DNA from: JABJMC01 sp964459205
Lineage (GTDB): Bacteria > Patescibacteriota > Gracilibacteria > UBA1369 > UBA12473
Length of the DNA: 22,933 bases
Direction: 5' to 3'
NCBI GenBank assembly: GCA_964459205.1
Contig: CAYWKJ010000022.1
Span: 1-22,933 of the forward strand
In this document: in pieces, positions 14,649 through 22,008 of the stretch
How the letters are laid out: each line of letters opens with the position of its first letter
Position numbering within the stretch: position 1 is the first letter of the stretch
Translations under genes and position numbers: made by a program
Notes under the pieces: model-generated
The model's input: only the letters and a program-made list of their open reading frames with translations
Databases searched by the model: none
What the model was told of the DNA's origin: nothing

Positions 14649-15671
14649 TTAATAAACCTGCTCGGCCGTAAAAGCACTATTTTTCCAATGCAGCTCAAAT
14701 AAATCAGTTTGTGTTACTTGATCGTAAACGCGGATAGTGGTGGAGTAGCGGGGGAGTTCGTAAAGAGGGTTAAGTGGATCGAAATCAGTGGCCATGGATT
14801 CAAAGTCTAGATCAGGGAGAATTTCGTCAGTGACTTCCAAAAGCTCATCGTTATTTATGCGGTAAAAGTGAATAGATTGCATGCACATGGGGCCGCAGCC
14901 TTTTGTTTCGGAAGCTAGTAAATAGTCTCCATTAGGATCAATGAAAATTGTAAAACTAGCGTTCCCGTCTAACCACATTGGATTTAAGGAAATGTAATAG
15001 TTTTCCTCATCTAAAACATCAATGGCATCTGTTAATTGTTGGCCAGAGGCATGTAAAAAATCTTCTTCAGCGAGCATGAGCATGTATTGCATAACCTCGG
15101 GAATTGCTTTTTCTTCTACCCAATAATATTCAGCTACTTCGTTTATGGGCATGCCACTTGGAGTTTGAACGGTTTCCATCCAATCTAAGTCCCAAAAAAG
15201 ATCCACAGACTCATCTCCAACTTGTTCGTGAGTGAAATCGATTGAGTAATAATAGGTGTCTAAATCTTCTAAATACCAGCATTCATCAAAAGAATCGCTG
15301 CAGTCATAGTTTCTATATAAAACAAAACGATCGTCATCAGAATAAAAACTGCCTCCCGTTACTAAATTGTTGGGGGCGGCATCTAGCCAGTTAACCTCCA
15401 TGGTTATTAGGTCTGGCTCTGTGTCTAGGATATCTGTATAGACATCAAATTTGTAAGTGCCTGGGCCGTAGGACAAAGGAAGCCATTCATCACTTTTAAG
15501 TTGAATACTATTTGTTATCCAATTTTGAGGAATTTCAAAAGTGAAGACGTCGTTGATGGTGAGACGTACATTATCTGTGAATTCGGGAGTGATAGAGGTT
15601 TCTTCAATTGGGGGAGAGGAGCAAGCGCTAAGAACACTAAGTCCGATAAGTAGGGAGAGGATTTTTTTCAT
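14649..15671 (-). CDS. Hypothetical lipoprotein
   Basis: A 340-residue protein with a lipoprotein signal peptide, MKKILSLLIGLSVLSAC, whose lipobox LSAC puts the modified cysteine at residue 17. A Ser/Pro/Glu-rich spacer follows, then an acidic, Tyr/Trp-rich extracellular domain with several cysteines in the middle (YDCSDSFDECWYLED and later CGPMCMQS) that may form disulfides. The early part, VFTFEIPQNWITNS, resembles the FxFEYPxxW start common in PsbP-like exported proteins, but the rest was not recognised. TATGCT lies 6 nt before the ATG and may be a -10 box of a leaderless transcript, although no -35 is clear. The gene converges on gmk/tRNA-Gln, and its stop abuts element B. Confidence 0.75.
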   Translation of the reverse strand: MKKILSLLIGLSVLSACSSPPIEETSITPEFTDNVRLTINDVFTFEIPQNWITNSIQLKSDEWLPLSYGPGTYKFDVYTDILDTEPDLITMEVNWLDAAPNNLVTGGSFYSDDDRFVLYRNYDCSDSFDECWYLEDLDTYYYSIDFTHEQVGDESVDLFWDLDWMETVQTPSGMPINEVAEYYWVEEKAIPEVMQYMLMLAEEDFLHASGQQLTDAIDVLDEENYYISLNPMWLDGNASFTIFIDPNGDYLLASETKGCGPMCMQSIHFYRINNDELLEVTDEILPDLDFESMATDFDPLNPLYELPRYSTTIRVYDQVTQTDLFELHWKNSAFTAEQVY

Positions 15672-15717
15672 ATTAGTAGCATACCGAATTTTATTATTTT
15701 AGGGATTGTTATAGGGG

Positions 15718-15745
15718 TTGACAAAAAATGGTTTTTATTTAGTAT
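15718..15745 (+). promoter_or_regulatory. Promoter upstream of the GC-rich gene
   Basis: A perfect TTGACA (15718-15723) lies 16 nt before TAGTAT (15740-15745). Transcription would begin about 195 nt before the ATG at 15947. A second TTGACA at 15838-15843 lacks a matching -10 box. Confidence 0.45.
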
Positions 15746-15946
15746 GTGGTTAGTTCTGGGAATTGCCCAGAATCTCTCTGCCCCAAGATGTAGTATTTGG
15801 TGCCTTTTGGCAGCTAAATCTCTCTGGGCGGAGTGTTTTGACAACTGGATGATAAATATGTGATTGGGTTTTGCCTTTTGTTTTACGTATCCAGAAAATA
15901 AAGGGCAGGACCCAAGTGAGAGGAACTGCATTTGAGTGGAGAAAAT
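15746..15946 (+). promoter_or_regulatory. Long structured 5' leader of the GC-rich gene
   Basis: About 195 nt lie between the promoter and start codon. The stretch contains the perfect hairpin TTCTGGG-AATTG-CCCAGAA (15754-15772), TGCC-TTTT-GGCA (15801-15812), and the direct repeat AATCTCTCTG (15771-15780 and about 15817-15826). An SD (GTGGAG) lies just before the ATG. Such a leader suggests post-transcriptional control, but no known riboswitch was recognised. No protein frame in it looks real on either strand. Confidence 0.35.
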
Positions 15947-16681
15947 ATGCCACAGTATGAAGCAAGTGGTCAGAAAGATGTCAGCGGCAGGCGATTCCAG
16001 ATTTCCTTCGAGAAAGACGGGAGGGTGAAGCCTGGGAGGCGCCAAATCGCGGATGGTCGCTACGACATCTACGATCCGATCAAGTCGTCAGCTCACCCCG
16101 TGGGCTTCTTCGATGTCCTGCACGGGCGGGCTGGAAACCCTTACTTCTTTTCGGATCTGCCGATGGTGTGGCTCCGGGGGAGAGTCATGGGAGGTTTCGG
16201 TTCGGATTCCGTGGATGCCATCGTCGATATCCCCGGCGAGTGGGGAGCTTCTTGTATGAGTGTCGTGCACGCGTTCCATGGTGTGCCGATGGTCATGTCG
16301 CTGGCTGGGGCCGTCTACTCGAGGCTGACCCAGAGCGAGCCTAGCGCGGGTTCCGCACCGATCCAAGCTGTGTTCATGGGCATAGAGATCGATGATCTGG
16401 AGACCTTTTGGAAGTGGGCCATTCGGCCTCATTTCCGGGGGATCGAAGACTTCTGTCAGCGGCTCCTGGACGGCGAGCTCATCGAGAGCGTGGCCCGACC
16501 CGGGATCTACCTCGACAAAGTCTTCTTCGGGTTCCCGCCGCAGGGGACGCAGGAGATCTCCGGTATGCTCGACCGTGTTCGCGCCTATCGCCTCTTCAAG
16601 CTCTCCGGCGAGCCCGACAAGTCCGGCCCCCCGACCGACCCCGTGACGGGCGCGCACAATCGTCCGTCCAAATTCGACTAG
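15947..16681 (+). CDS. GC-rich hypothetical protein, probably horizontally acquired
   Basis: A 244-residue soluble protein beginning MPQYEASGQKDVSGRRFQ. No signal peptide, membrane helix or known motif was found. Visible features are a Gly/Arg-rich N-terminal half (VWLRGRVMGGFGSDS, VDIPGEWGASCMSVVHAFHG), a helical C-terminal half (LETFWKWAIRPHFRGIEDFC) and a polar tail. Base composition is sharply different from all neighbours, with most codons ending in G or C from about 16000 on. It is the only gene here with an obvious SD (GTGGAG, 5 nt before the ATG). A TTG 15 nt earlier is the alternative start. It stands alone with its own promoter and a GC-rich terminator-like repeat. Transfer from a GC-rich donor is the simplest reading; an assembly join is the alternative. 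Overlapping frames on both strands of this GC-rich stretch look like shadows. Confidence 0.65.
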   Translation: MPQYEASGQKDVSGRRFQISFEKDGRVKPGRRQIADGRYDIYDPIKSSAHPVGFFDVLHGRAGNPYFFSDLPMVWLRGRVMGGFGSDSVDAIVDIPGEWGASCMSVVHAFHGVPMVMSLAGAVYSRLTQSEPSAGSAPIQAVFMGIEIDDLETFWKWAIRPHFRGIEDFCQRLLDGELIESVARPGIYLDKVFFGFPPQGTQEISGMLDRVRAYRLFKLSGEPDKSGPPTDPVTGAHNRPSKFD

Positions 16682-16704
16682 CCGCCTTGAGCGACTAGTG
16701 TGCG

Positions 16705-16754
16705 TTGAGCCCCTGGCCGCCGGTGTGTGGTCGGGGGCAACACGCCTCTTTTAA
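16705..16754 (+). terminator. GC-rich inverted repeat behind the GC-rich gene
   Basis: GCCCC (16709-16713) can pair with GGGGC (16734-16738), with more imperfect pairing inside, and is followed by CACGCCTCTTTTAAA. The U-run is short and distant, so function as a terminator is tentative. Base composition returns to AT-rich immediately after it. Confidence 0.35.
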
Positions 16755-16773
16755 ACCTTATTTCATCATCCGG

Positions 16774-16802
16774 TTGTCTTATTCGCTAGAAGTTTTTATA
16801 AT
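16774..16802 (+). promoter_or_regulatory. Promoter of the lipoprotein-BFN operon
   Basis: TTGTCT (16774-16779) and a perfect TATAAT (16797-16802) are 17 nt apart. The transcript should start near 16809, with an 18-nt leader containing TTAACCAA 6 nt before the ATG. Confidence 0.7.
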
Positions 16803-16826
16803 GGCCATGTTCTTAACCAATTTTTT

Positions 16827-17360
16827 ATGAAAAAGATCACAATTATTTCATTGATCGCTGCCTTGTTTTTAGTGGGCTGCGGTGGGCCGGAGTTGTTAAC
16901 TTATAATTCCGATACCCTGGGGCTTACTTTTGAGTACCCATCCAAATCTTTTGGGGAGTCAGTTTCTCTTCAAGAGGAATTGAGTGAAACTGGTGAGATT
17001 GGAGAGGTTTCTTTGATGGTGGAAGAAAGAGTTATTGCTAGTTTATCTGTGGAGATGATTGATTCTCCAACTGGAGGAACTGGTGATATGACTCATCATT
17101 TATGGACGATTTTGTTAAGCGAAAGTGAAGCTTGTGCAATTGAAGAAGTTTCTATAACGGATGAAAAAGAAATTTATGGTTTTGATTCTTTGGTTTATCC
17201 TTTTGGTGATGAGTTTGATTCAAATTGCCTCTTAACTTCGAAAATTTATTATTTCCCAGAACAAGTGAATAAAGTGGTTGTAGTAGACACTGGTAAGACA
17301 GAAGCTTTTGAGGTTGATGTTAACCCAGATTTCTTGGACTCAGTTAAATTGCTTCCCTAA
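16827..17360 (+). CDS. Hypothetical PsbP-like lipoprotein
   Basis: A 177-residue protein with signal MKKITIISLIAALFLVGC, lipobox LVGC, lipidated at Cys18. After a GGPELL spacer comes YNSDTLGLTFEYPSKSF, the usual opening of small exported PsbP/Mog1-like domains. Alternating strands follow and two cysteines (SEACAI, DSNCLL) could form a disulfide. The C-terminus FLDSVKLLP also resembles the last helix of such domains (F..iv.S). The fold is suggested by pattern only, and the function is unknown. It has a strong promoter and is followed after 5 nt by the BFN gene, so both are probably co-transcribed. Confidence 0.75.
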   Translation: MKKITIISLIAALFLVGCGGPELLTYNSDTLGLTFEYPSKSFGESVSLQEELSETGEIGEVSLMVEERVIASLSVEMIDSPTGGTGDMTHHLWTILLSESEACAIEEVSITDEKEIYGFDSLVYPFGDEFDSNCLLTSKIYYFPEQVNKVVVVDTGKTEAFEVDVNPDFLDSVKLLP

Positions 17361-17365
17361 GTTTT

Positions 17366-17944
17366 ATGCCTAGGAAAAAAGATCCTTTACTTCGAGCTAG
17401 AATCATTGCTCTTTTGGAGGAACCGCATATGCGGAGTCCAGTGGTTATTTTGAATGAACCGCAAAGTAATTTGATTTTGCCAATTTGGATTGGGGAACCA
17501 GAGGCCCGCTCCATTGCGATTGCCCTGGAAGGAATTAACATTTCAAGGCCGTTGACGCACAGCTTGCTTAAAAACATTATTTCAGAGCTAGGTGGAAAAA
17601 TTGTAAAAATAGCGATAGATAGTTTAGCCGCGGGTACGTATCATGCTACGATTTATGTGAAAGTAGGACGAAAAACAATAAAGATTGATGCTCGTCCTAG
17701 TGATTCGATTGCCCTGGCTTTAGCAGCCGAGGTCCCGGTTTTTGTGGCCCAGTCGATTTTGGAGGTGGCTGGGCAAGAAAATCCTTTTCCTGCTGATTTG
17801 GTGGCGGCCGCTGAAAGCAAAGTTGAAAAAAAAGACATGCCACAAGCACAGGCCGAGTTTTCCAAGGAAGAGGTTAAGACTTTAAAAGCCATGCTTAAAA
17901 AAGCACGAGCTAAAGAACAGTCTGAAAACAAGCGCGAAAATTAA
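17366..17944 (+). CDS. Bifunctional nuclease (BFN/DUF151) family protein
   Basis: A 192-residue protein whose residues ~10-128 match the BFN domain. Markers are SPVVILNEPQSNLILPIWIGEPEARSIA, the segment RPLTHSLLKNIISELGGKI, AGTYHATIYV, and the highly conserved DARPSDSIALALAAEVPVFV. Plant members have been reported to cleave RNA and single-stranded DNA. The bacterial role is not settled, so nuclease activity is inferred from family. The C-terminal ~45 residues form a charged helix (FSKEEVKTLKAMLKKARAKE) that may be a coiled coil. It is the second gene of an operon with a lipoprotein, 5 nt downstream, without an SD. Its TAA overlaps that of convergent pepA. Confidence 0.85.
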   Translation: MPRKKDPLLRARIIALLEEPHMRSPVVILNEPQSNLILPIWIGEPEARSIAIALEGINISRPLTHSLLKNIISELGGKIVKIAIDSLAAGTYHATIYVKVGRKTIKIDARPSDSIALALAAEVPVFVAQSILEVAGQENPFPADLVAAAESKVEKKDMPQAQAEFSKEEVKTLKAMLKKARAKEQSENKREN

Positions 17945-19389
17945 GCGGCTTCGGCTTTGAGGAATTCCCATAAAGTGCGCACTAGCCTTCCAGTTGCTCC
18001 TTTGGGGATATAAGGCTTATCTTCGGTGGCCCAAGCGCTGCCTCCCATGTCTAAATGGGCCCAGGGGACGTTTTTTGTGAAATGCTCAAGAAAAGCTCCG
18101 CCCATGATTGTGCCGGCCGAAGTTGAAGCCGTGTAATTGTCTAAATCTGCGGCTTGGCCCTTGATTTTGGCTTGGTAATCCTTGTCTAAGGGGAGTTCCC
18201 ATATTTTTTCATCGGCGGCTTTGGCAGCAGTAAGAATTTTTTCGGTGAGTGAGGTGTTGCTGGATACTAAAGCGCTAATATCATAGCCAAGCGCGGTGAT
18301 GGCGGCGCCGGTAAGAGTGGCGATATCGATTATGAGTTCTGGTTTGTGTTTTTTTACGGCATAAGCAATGGCATCAGCCAGAACTAGGCGCCCTTCAGCA
18401 TCAGTGTTTTTGATTTCAATGGTTGTGCCGTCATAAGCTGTTAAAATATCACCTGGCTTGATTGCCTTGGCGTCTAGCATGTTTTCGGCGCAAGGCGCGA
18501 TTCCAATAACGTGTAATGGGAGTTTATATTTGCTGAGCAATTGAAAAACACCAAGCATGACAGCCGCGCCAGCCATATCAAATTTCATTTCCGGTAATTC
18601 GCGAGTTTTTAGGTTAATTCCACCAGCATCAAAACAAATTCCTTTGCCTATTAAGACAATGGGTTTTTTGTTTTTGGGCTTATATTTGTGCTCTAAAATT
18701 ACGAGCTTGCTTTCTTGGTCAGCGCCCTGTCCAACGCCATATAAACAGCCCATTTTTAGTTTTTTGATTTTAGATTCACCAAATACTTTGCAAGACATGG
18801 AACGTGATTTTTTGGCTATTTTTTGCGCTTTTTTGGCCATCATGCTCGGGCTCATGTAATTACTGGGAGCGCTAACTAAATCGCGCACCAGGTGGACAGC
18901 TTTTACTTTTTCTAGAGCTTTGTTTACGGTTTCGTTTAGTTTTTTGTGGAGTTTTTTATCCTGCACAATTACTTGTAGTGATTGTAATTTTTGTAAATTG
19001 CGAGATTTATCGGTGAAGATTTCTTCGTATTGGTAGTGTCCGAGTAGTAACCCTTCGATAAAAGTTCCAATTAAGTTGATATCTTCTTTTGGGACAATTA
19101 ATGCTAAATTTCGGATTGCTTTTTTTAGTCTTTTAGAAGCGGCTCCGCCACTACGGCGCCAAGTTTCTGTAGTTTCTTTTTTTTGTGGTCCTAGTCCAAC
19201 TAACAGGAGGCGGGGAGTGATTTTATCTTTTTGATAAACCATGACTGTTTCACTCAGCTTGCCTTCAAAATCTGGTTGGTGCTGATGAGTGATAGCCTCT
19301 TCTTGCGTGAGTTTGGGATTTTTCCCTTCGTAAAAGGGAATGATCAGGAGATCATTTTTGGTGATGCGGGTTTGTATAGAAATTTTCAT
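17941..19389 (-). CDS. pepA: Leucyl aminopeptidase, M17 family
   Basis: A 482-residue cytosolic aminopeptidase, normal length, that removes N-terminal residues from peptides using two metal ions. The C-terminal catalytic domain carries GKGICFDAGG (K249 and D254), KFDMAGAA (D271) and the family signature NTDAEGRLVLAD (328-339, with D330, E332 and R334). These cover the metal ligands and catalytic Lys and Arg. The N-terminal ~165 residues form the divergent macro-like domain. A promoter (19396-19424) places the -10 box 6 nt before the ATG, implying a leaderless mRNA. Its 3' end overlaps the stop of the BFN gene. The upstream gene on the same strand is nrnA-like, with a 36-nt gap. Confidence 0.93.
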   Translation of the reverse strand: MKISIQTRITKNDLLIIPFYEGKNPKLTQEEAITHQHQPDFEGKLSETVMVYQKDKITPRLLLVGLGPQKKETTETWRRSGGAASKRLKKAIRNLALIVPKEDINLIGTFIEGLLLGHYQYEEIFTDKSRNLQKLQSLQVIVQDKKLHKKLNETVNKALEKVKAVHLVRDLVSAPSNYMSPSMMAKKAQKIAKKSRSMSCKVFGESKIKKLKMGCLYGVGQGADQESKLVILEHKYKPKNKKPIVLIGKGICFDAGGINLKTRELPEMKFDMAGAAVMLGVFQLLSKYKLPLHVIGIAPCAENMLDAKAIKPGDILTAYDGTTIEIKNTDAEGRLVLADAIAYAVKKHKPELIIDIATLTGAAITALGYDISALVSSNTSLTEKILTAAKAADEKIWELPLDKDYQAKIKGQAADLDNYTASTSAGTIMGGAFLEHFTKNVPWAHLDMGGSAWATEDKPYIPKGATGRLVRTLWEFLKAEAA

Positions 19390-19395
19390 ATATCT

Positions 19396-19424
19396 AAGAT
19401 ACGAAAGTTTTTGCGATTCGCCAA
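19396..19424 (-). promoter_or_regulatory. pepA promoter, leaderless arrangement
   Basis: On the minus strand TTGGCG (19419-19424) and TATCTT (19396-19401) are 17 nt apart, and the ATG follows the -10 box after 6 nt. The expected transcription start coincides with the start codon. The -35 box lies just past the nrnA stop codon at 19426-19428. Confidence 0.55.
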
Positions 19425-19425
19425 A

Positions 19426-20436
19426 TTATTGTTCGCTTTTTGGGGTTTCTTTGACTGGACGGATTTTCCAGGTGACTTCGGGCTCAAGTTTTCCAGGTAC
19501 GGTGAATCCGGCTGCTTTGCGATGACCGCCGCCGCCAAACAGTCCGGCGATTTTAGAGAGATCAACATCTTCATTTTGGGTTCTAAGGGACCCTTTGATT
19601 TCACCAGGGATGTTTTCGCTTAGCAAAATAGAAAATTTGCTGCCTGGTACGGAATTTAAATAATCAATAACACCACTTAAATCATCTGGTAGGGCATCAC
19701 ATTCTTTAAAGTCTTGGCTGGTGACCGCGGAAACAACAGCGTTGCGGCTAGTAAGGCGAGCTCGTTTCATAACGCGTCCCCAAAGTTTAAGTTGGCCGGT
19801 TGATGTTGTTTGGAACATGTTTTTAACAAGTGGTCTAATTTGAGCGCCAGACTTCATTAATGCCGCGGCAGTTTGTAGAACAATAGGGCTTGTATTGGAA
19901 TGCATAAAGCTACCAGTATCGTAATAAATGCCCATTAATAAACAGTTTGCAATGTCGTGTGTAATTGGATAATTCCAGTGTTGTAACAGATGATAAATAA
20001 TACAAGAGGCAGCGGCGGCTTTATTATGAACAATATTGTGGGTGCCAAAAAAGTCGTTTGAAGGATGATGATCAATATTAATAAGTGGGACTTTTTCTTG
20101 TAAAAGTTCGGGTTTGGTTTCGTGAAATTGCATTAAATAATGTGCTCCGCAATCGACCACAATGATCAGATCAAAATCATTTACATTAAAGTCATTAACA
20201 AATTCAAAAGAACCTTTTAAAACGCGCGCATAGTCTGGTGGGGGATCAACACAGGCGGAAGTTACGGATTTGCCCATAGCAGTTAAGGTGTGGCGTAAAG
20301 CAAGATTAGCGCCAATAGTATCGGCGTCTGGGCTTTTATGTGAAATAATCACGATGTTTTTGGAGTTTTCAAGCAAGTCACGGACTTCGTTTAAGAGGTC
20401 GTCTGGGAACGGTAGTTTTGGCGGATAATCAGTCAT
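19426..20436 (-). CDS. nrnA: DHH-family phosphoesterase, NrnA-like (nanoRNase / pAp phosphatase)
   Basis: A 336-residue protein with the DHH motifs in order: SHKSPDADT (H33, D37, D39), VVDCGA (D95), IDHHPSN (D122, H123, H124) and YYDTGSF (D173). The C-terminal DHHA1 domain has GGGGHRKAAG (301-310). NrnA proteins degrade 2-5-nt RNA oligomers and can dephosphorylate pAp, completing RNA turnover. The related RecJ and GdpP proteins carry extra domains that are missing here. Substrate is assigned from architecture only. It lies between the trxB terminator (88-nt gap) and pepA. A TATTAT near 20470 may be its -10 box, but the -35 is weak. Confidence 0.85.
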   Translation of the reverse strand: MTDYPPKLPFPDDLLNEVRDLLENSKNIVIISHKSPDADTIGANLALRHTLTAMGKSVTSACVDPPPDYARVLKGSFEFVNDFNVNDFDLIIVVDCGAHYLMQFHETKPELLQEKVPLINIDHHPSNDFFGTHNIVHNKAAAASCIIYHLLQHWNYPITHDIANCLLMGIYYDTGSFMHSNTSPIVLQTAAALMKSGAQIRPLVKNMFQTTSTGQLKLWGRVMKRARLTSRNAVVSAVTSQDFKECDALPDDLSGVIDYLNSVPGSKFSILLSENIPGEIKGSLRTQNEDVDLSKIAGLFGGGGHRKAAGFTVPGKLEPEVTWKIRPVKETPKSEQ

Positions 20437-20486
20437 TTCTAAGTTAACTTGTTGAAAAATTAAGAATTAATAATACCCTTAAATTG

Positions 20487-20520
20487 TTTAAAAAGCCTCT
20501 ACTTTCAGTTGACGGAGGCT
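20487..20520 (-). terminator. Intrinsic terminator of trxB
   Basis: On the minus strand AGCCTC (20515-20520) pairs with GAGGCT (20494-20499) around a 15-nt loop and is followed by TTTTTAAA. It begins 5 nt after the trxB stop codon and separates trxB from the nrnA-like gene. Confidence 0.75.
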
Positions 20521-20524
20521 CTGA

Positions 20525-21433
20525 TTAGTTGGACGCTACATACTGGGAGGAGGAATAGGCCGCCATACAACCTTCTGCGACTCCAATGATAGCTTGTTTC
20601 CAGTCAGTATTAGTACAATCTCCAGCTGAGTAAAAGCCAGGGACATTAGTTTCAGATGCTTTATTGATGATGACTTCATTTTTTTTGTTGAGCTCTACAT
20701 TAAGTTGCGCGGCTAAGTCGGTGCGGGGAGTACGCCCAATTTCAATAAAAACAGCGTCACACGCAAGTTCTTTACCAGTATCGAATTTAGCTTTTTCAAC
20801 CTTATTTTCGCCAATAATTTCAGTAATATTGGTGTTATTAATGACTTCAATATTGTCGGCGGCTTCCATCCGTTTTTTGTTGATTGGTTCGGCGCGCACG
20901 GTTTCGCCACGGTAGACGATATAAACCTGCTTGGCGTATTTAGCGAGTAAAAGGGATTCTTTTACAGCGGAATCACTTCCTCCCACAATAGCGACTACTT
21001 TGTCGCGGAAAAATGGTCCGTCACAGGTTGCACAGTATGATACGCCCTTGTTGGCTAGTTCTTCTTCGCCGGGGACGCCAAGCTTGCGATGTTCAGTGCC
21101 CGTAGCCAGGAGTACAGATTTGGTTTGGTAGGTATTGCCACTAGAATCTTCGAGTTCAAATAAGTCATTATTTTTTGTGATTTTGGTGATGGTTCCTTGT
21201 TTTATTTCTACGCCAATATCAGCCACGTGCTCTTGTAAGTGCCCAGCAAGTTCTAATCCACTGAGGCGTTTGTATCCTGGATAGTTTTCAACTAAATGCG
21301 TAAGAGTAATAGTCCCTCCTGGTAATTCACCAATAACAAGAGTTTTTATTTCAAACCTTCCAGCGTAAATAGCGGCGGCCATTCCAGACATTCCGCTACC
21401 AATAATAATGAGGTCGTGTGTGTTTTCGTTCAT
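20525..21433 (-). CDS. trxB: Thioredoxin-disulfide reductase
   Basis: A 302-residue FAD/NAD(P)H oxidoreductase that reduces thioredoxin. The FAD site is IIGSGMSGMAAAIYAG (residues 11-24), the redox site CATC is C133/C136 within VSYCATCDGPFF, and the nucleotide-binding motif is GGSDSAVKE (150-158). The late FAD motif is GFYSAGDCTNTDWKQ. Where NADPH-specific enzymes have HRRxxxR, this one has YRGETVR (173-179), so one of the three basic positions is lost and cofactor preference may differ. The length is slightly below the E. coli enzyme. TATACT at 21461-21466 is a possible -10 box. A terminator follows the gene. Confidence 0.92.
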   Translation of the reverse strand: MNENTHDLIIIGSGMSGMAAAIYAGRFEIKTLVIGELPGGTITLTHLVENYPGYKRLSGLELAGHLQEHVADIGVEIKQGTITKITKNNDLFELEDSSGNTYQTKSVLLATGTEHRKLGVPGEEELANKGVSYCATCDGPFFRDKVVAIVGGSDSAVKESLLLAKYAKQVYIVYRGETVRAEPINKKRMEAADNIEVINNTNITEIIGENKVEKAKFDTGKELACDAVFIEIGRTPRTDLAAQLNVELNKKNEVIINKASETNVPGFYSAGDCTNTDWKQAIIGVAEGCMAAYSSSQYVASN

Positions 21434-21477
21434 GAGAGGGTTTTTAGATTATGTGTTCGTAGTATAAGCGAACTAAC

Positions 21478-21993
21478 TTAAAAATCTAACCCCTTTTTGG
21501 CAGTTACTCCTTCGTTAAAAGGATGTTTAATTTCAGTCATTTCCGTGACTAGGTCAGCAATTTCAATGAATTCTTCGGGCGCGTTTCTACCAGTTAAAGC
21601 AAAATGAATGCCTTGTGGTGTGTTTTTAATAATTTTCAGAATAGTTTCAGCTGGGATTAATCCTAAGCTAACCGCAACATTGACCTCGTCTAAAACAATT
21701 AGTGAGTATTTGCCACTTTGGATGCGTGTTTGAATAGTGGTTAGGGCTTCATGAGCTGCTTTTTGGTGGTCCTCTTTGGAAAGTTTATCGTTTAGTATTT
21801 TATAAAATCCTTTGCCCGCTGGAATGATGTCGATGTTGGGAAATTGTTTAGCAGCTTCAAGTTCACCAGAAAGCCAGTCTCCTTTTACAAATTGAATAAC
21901 GCAAGTGTTCCAACCGTAACCAGCGGCGCGAAAAGCAACCCCCAGAGCAGCTGAGGTTTTACCTTTTCCGTTTCCAGTATAGCAATGGATCAT
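21478..21993 (-). CDS. cobO: Cob(I)alamin adenosyltransferase, CobO/BtuR family
   Basis: A 171-residue P-loop protein that transfers adenosyl from ATP to cob(I)alamin. The Walker A motif TGNGKGKTS lies at residues 6-14, Walker B is LIVLDEVN (98-105), LTGRNAPEEFIEIADLVTEM spans 133-152, and the terminal KKGLDF is typical. Compared with longer CobO proteins it lacks the N-terminal extension, so it begins directly at the P-loop strand. No other cobalamin gene is in the window, which suggests salvage of an imported corrinoid. It lies 15 nt after the TPR-like gene and 44 nt before trxB. No SD is present; the bases before the ATG (CCTCCC) are the opposite sense. Confidence 0.88.
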   Translation of the reverse strand: MIHCYTGNGKGKTSAALGVAFRAAGYGWNTCVIQFVKGDWLSGELEAAKQFPNIDIIPAGKGFYKILNDKLSKEDHQKAAHEALTTIQTRIQSGKYSLIVLDEVNVAVSLGLIPAETILKIIKNTPQGIHFALTGRNAPEEFIEIADLVTEMTEIKHPFNEGVTAKKGLDF

Positions 21994-22008
21994 TTAGGGA
22001 GGTTATAT

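Noticed and set aside
15668..16045. 125-residue minus-strand frame between the lipoprotein and the GC-rich gene
   Set aside because: It overlaps the lipoprotein start and the plus-strand promoter, and shows no domain or initiation signal.
16088..16657. 189-residue minus-strand frame opposite the GC-rich gene, plus other overlapping frames there
   Set aside because: Long alternative frames are expected in GC-rich DNA. The plus-strand frame has the SD, promoter and more protein-like composition.
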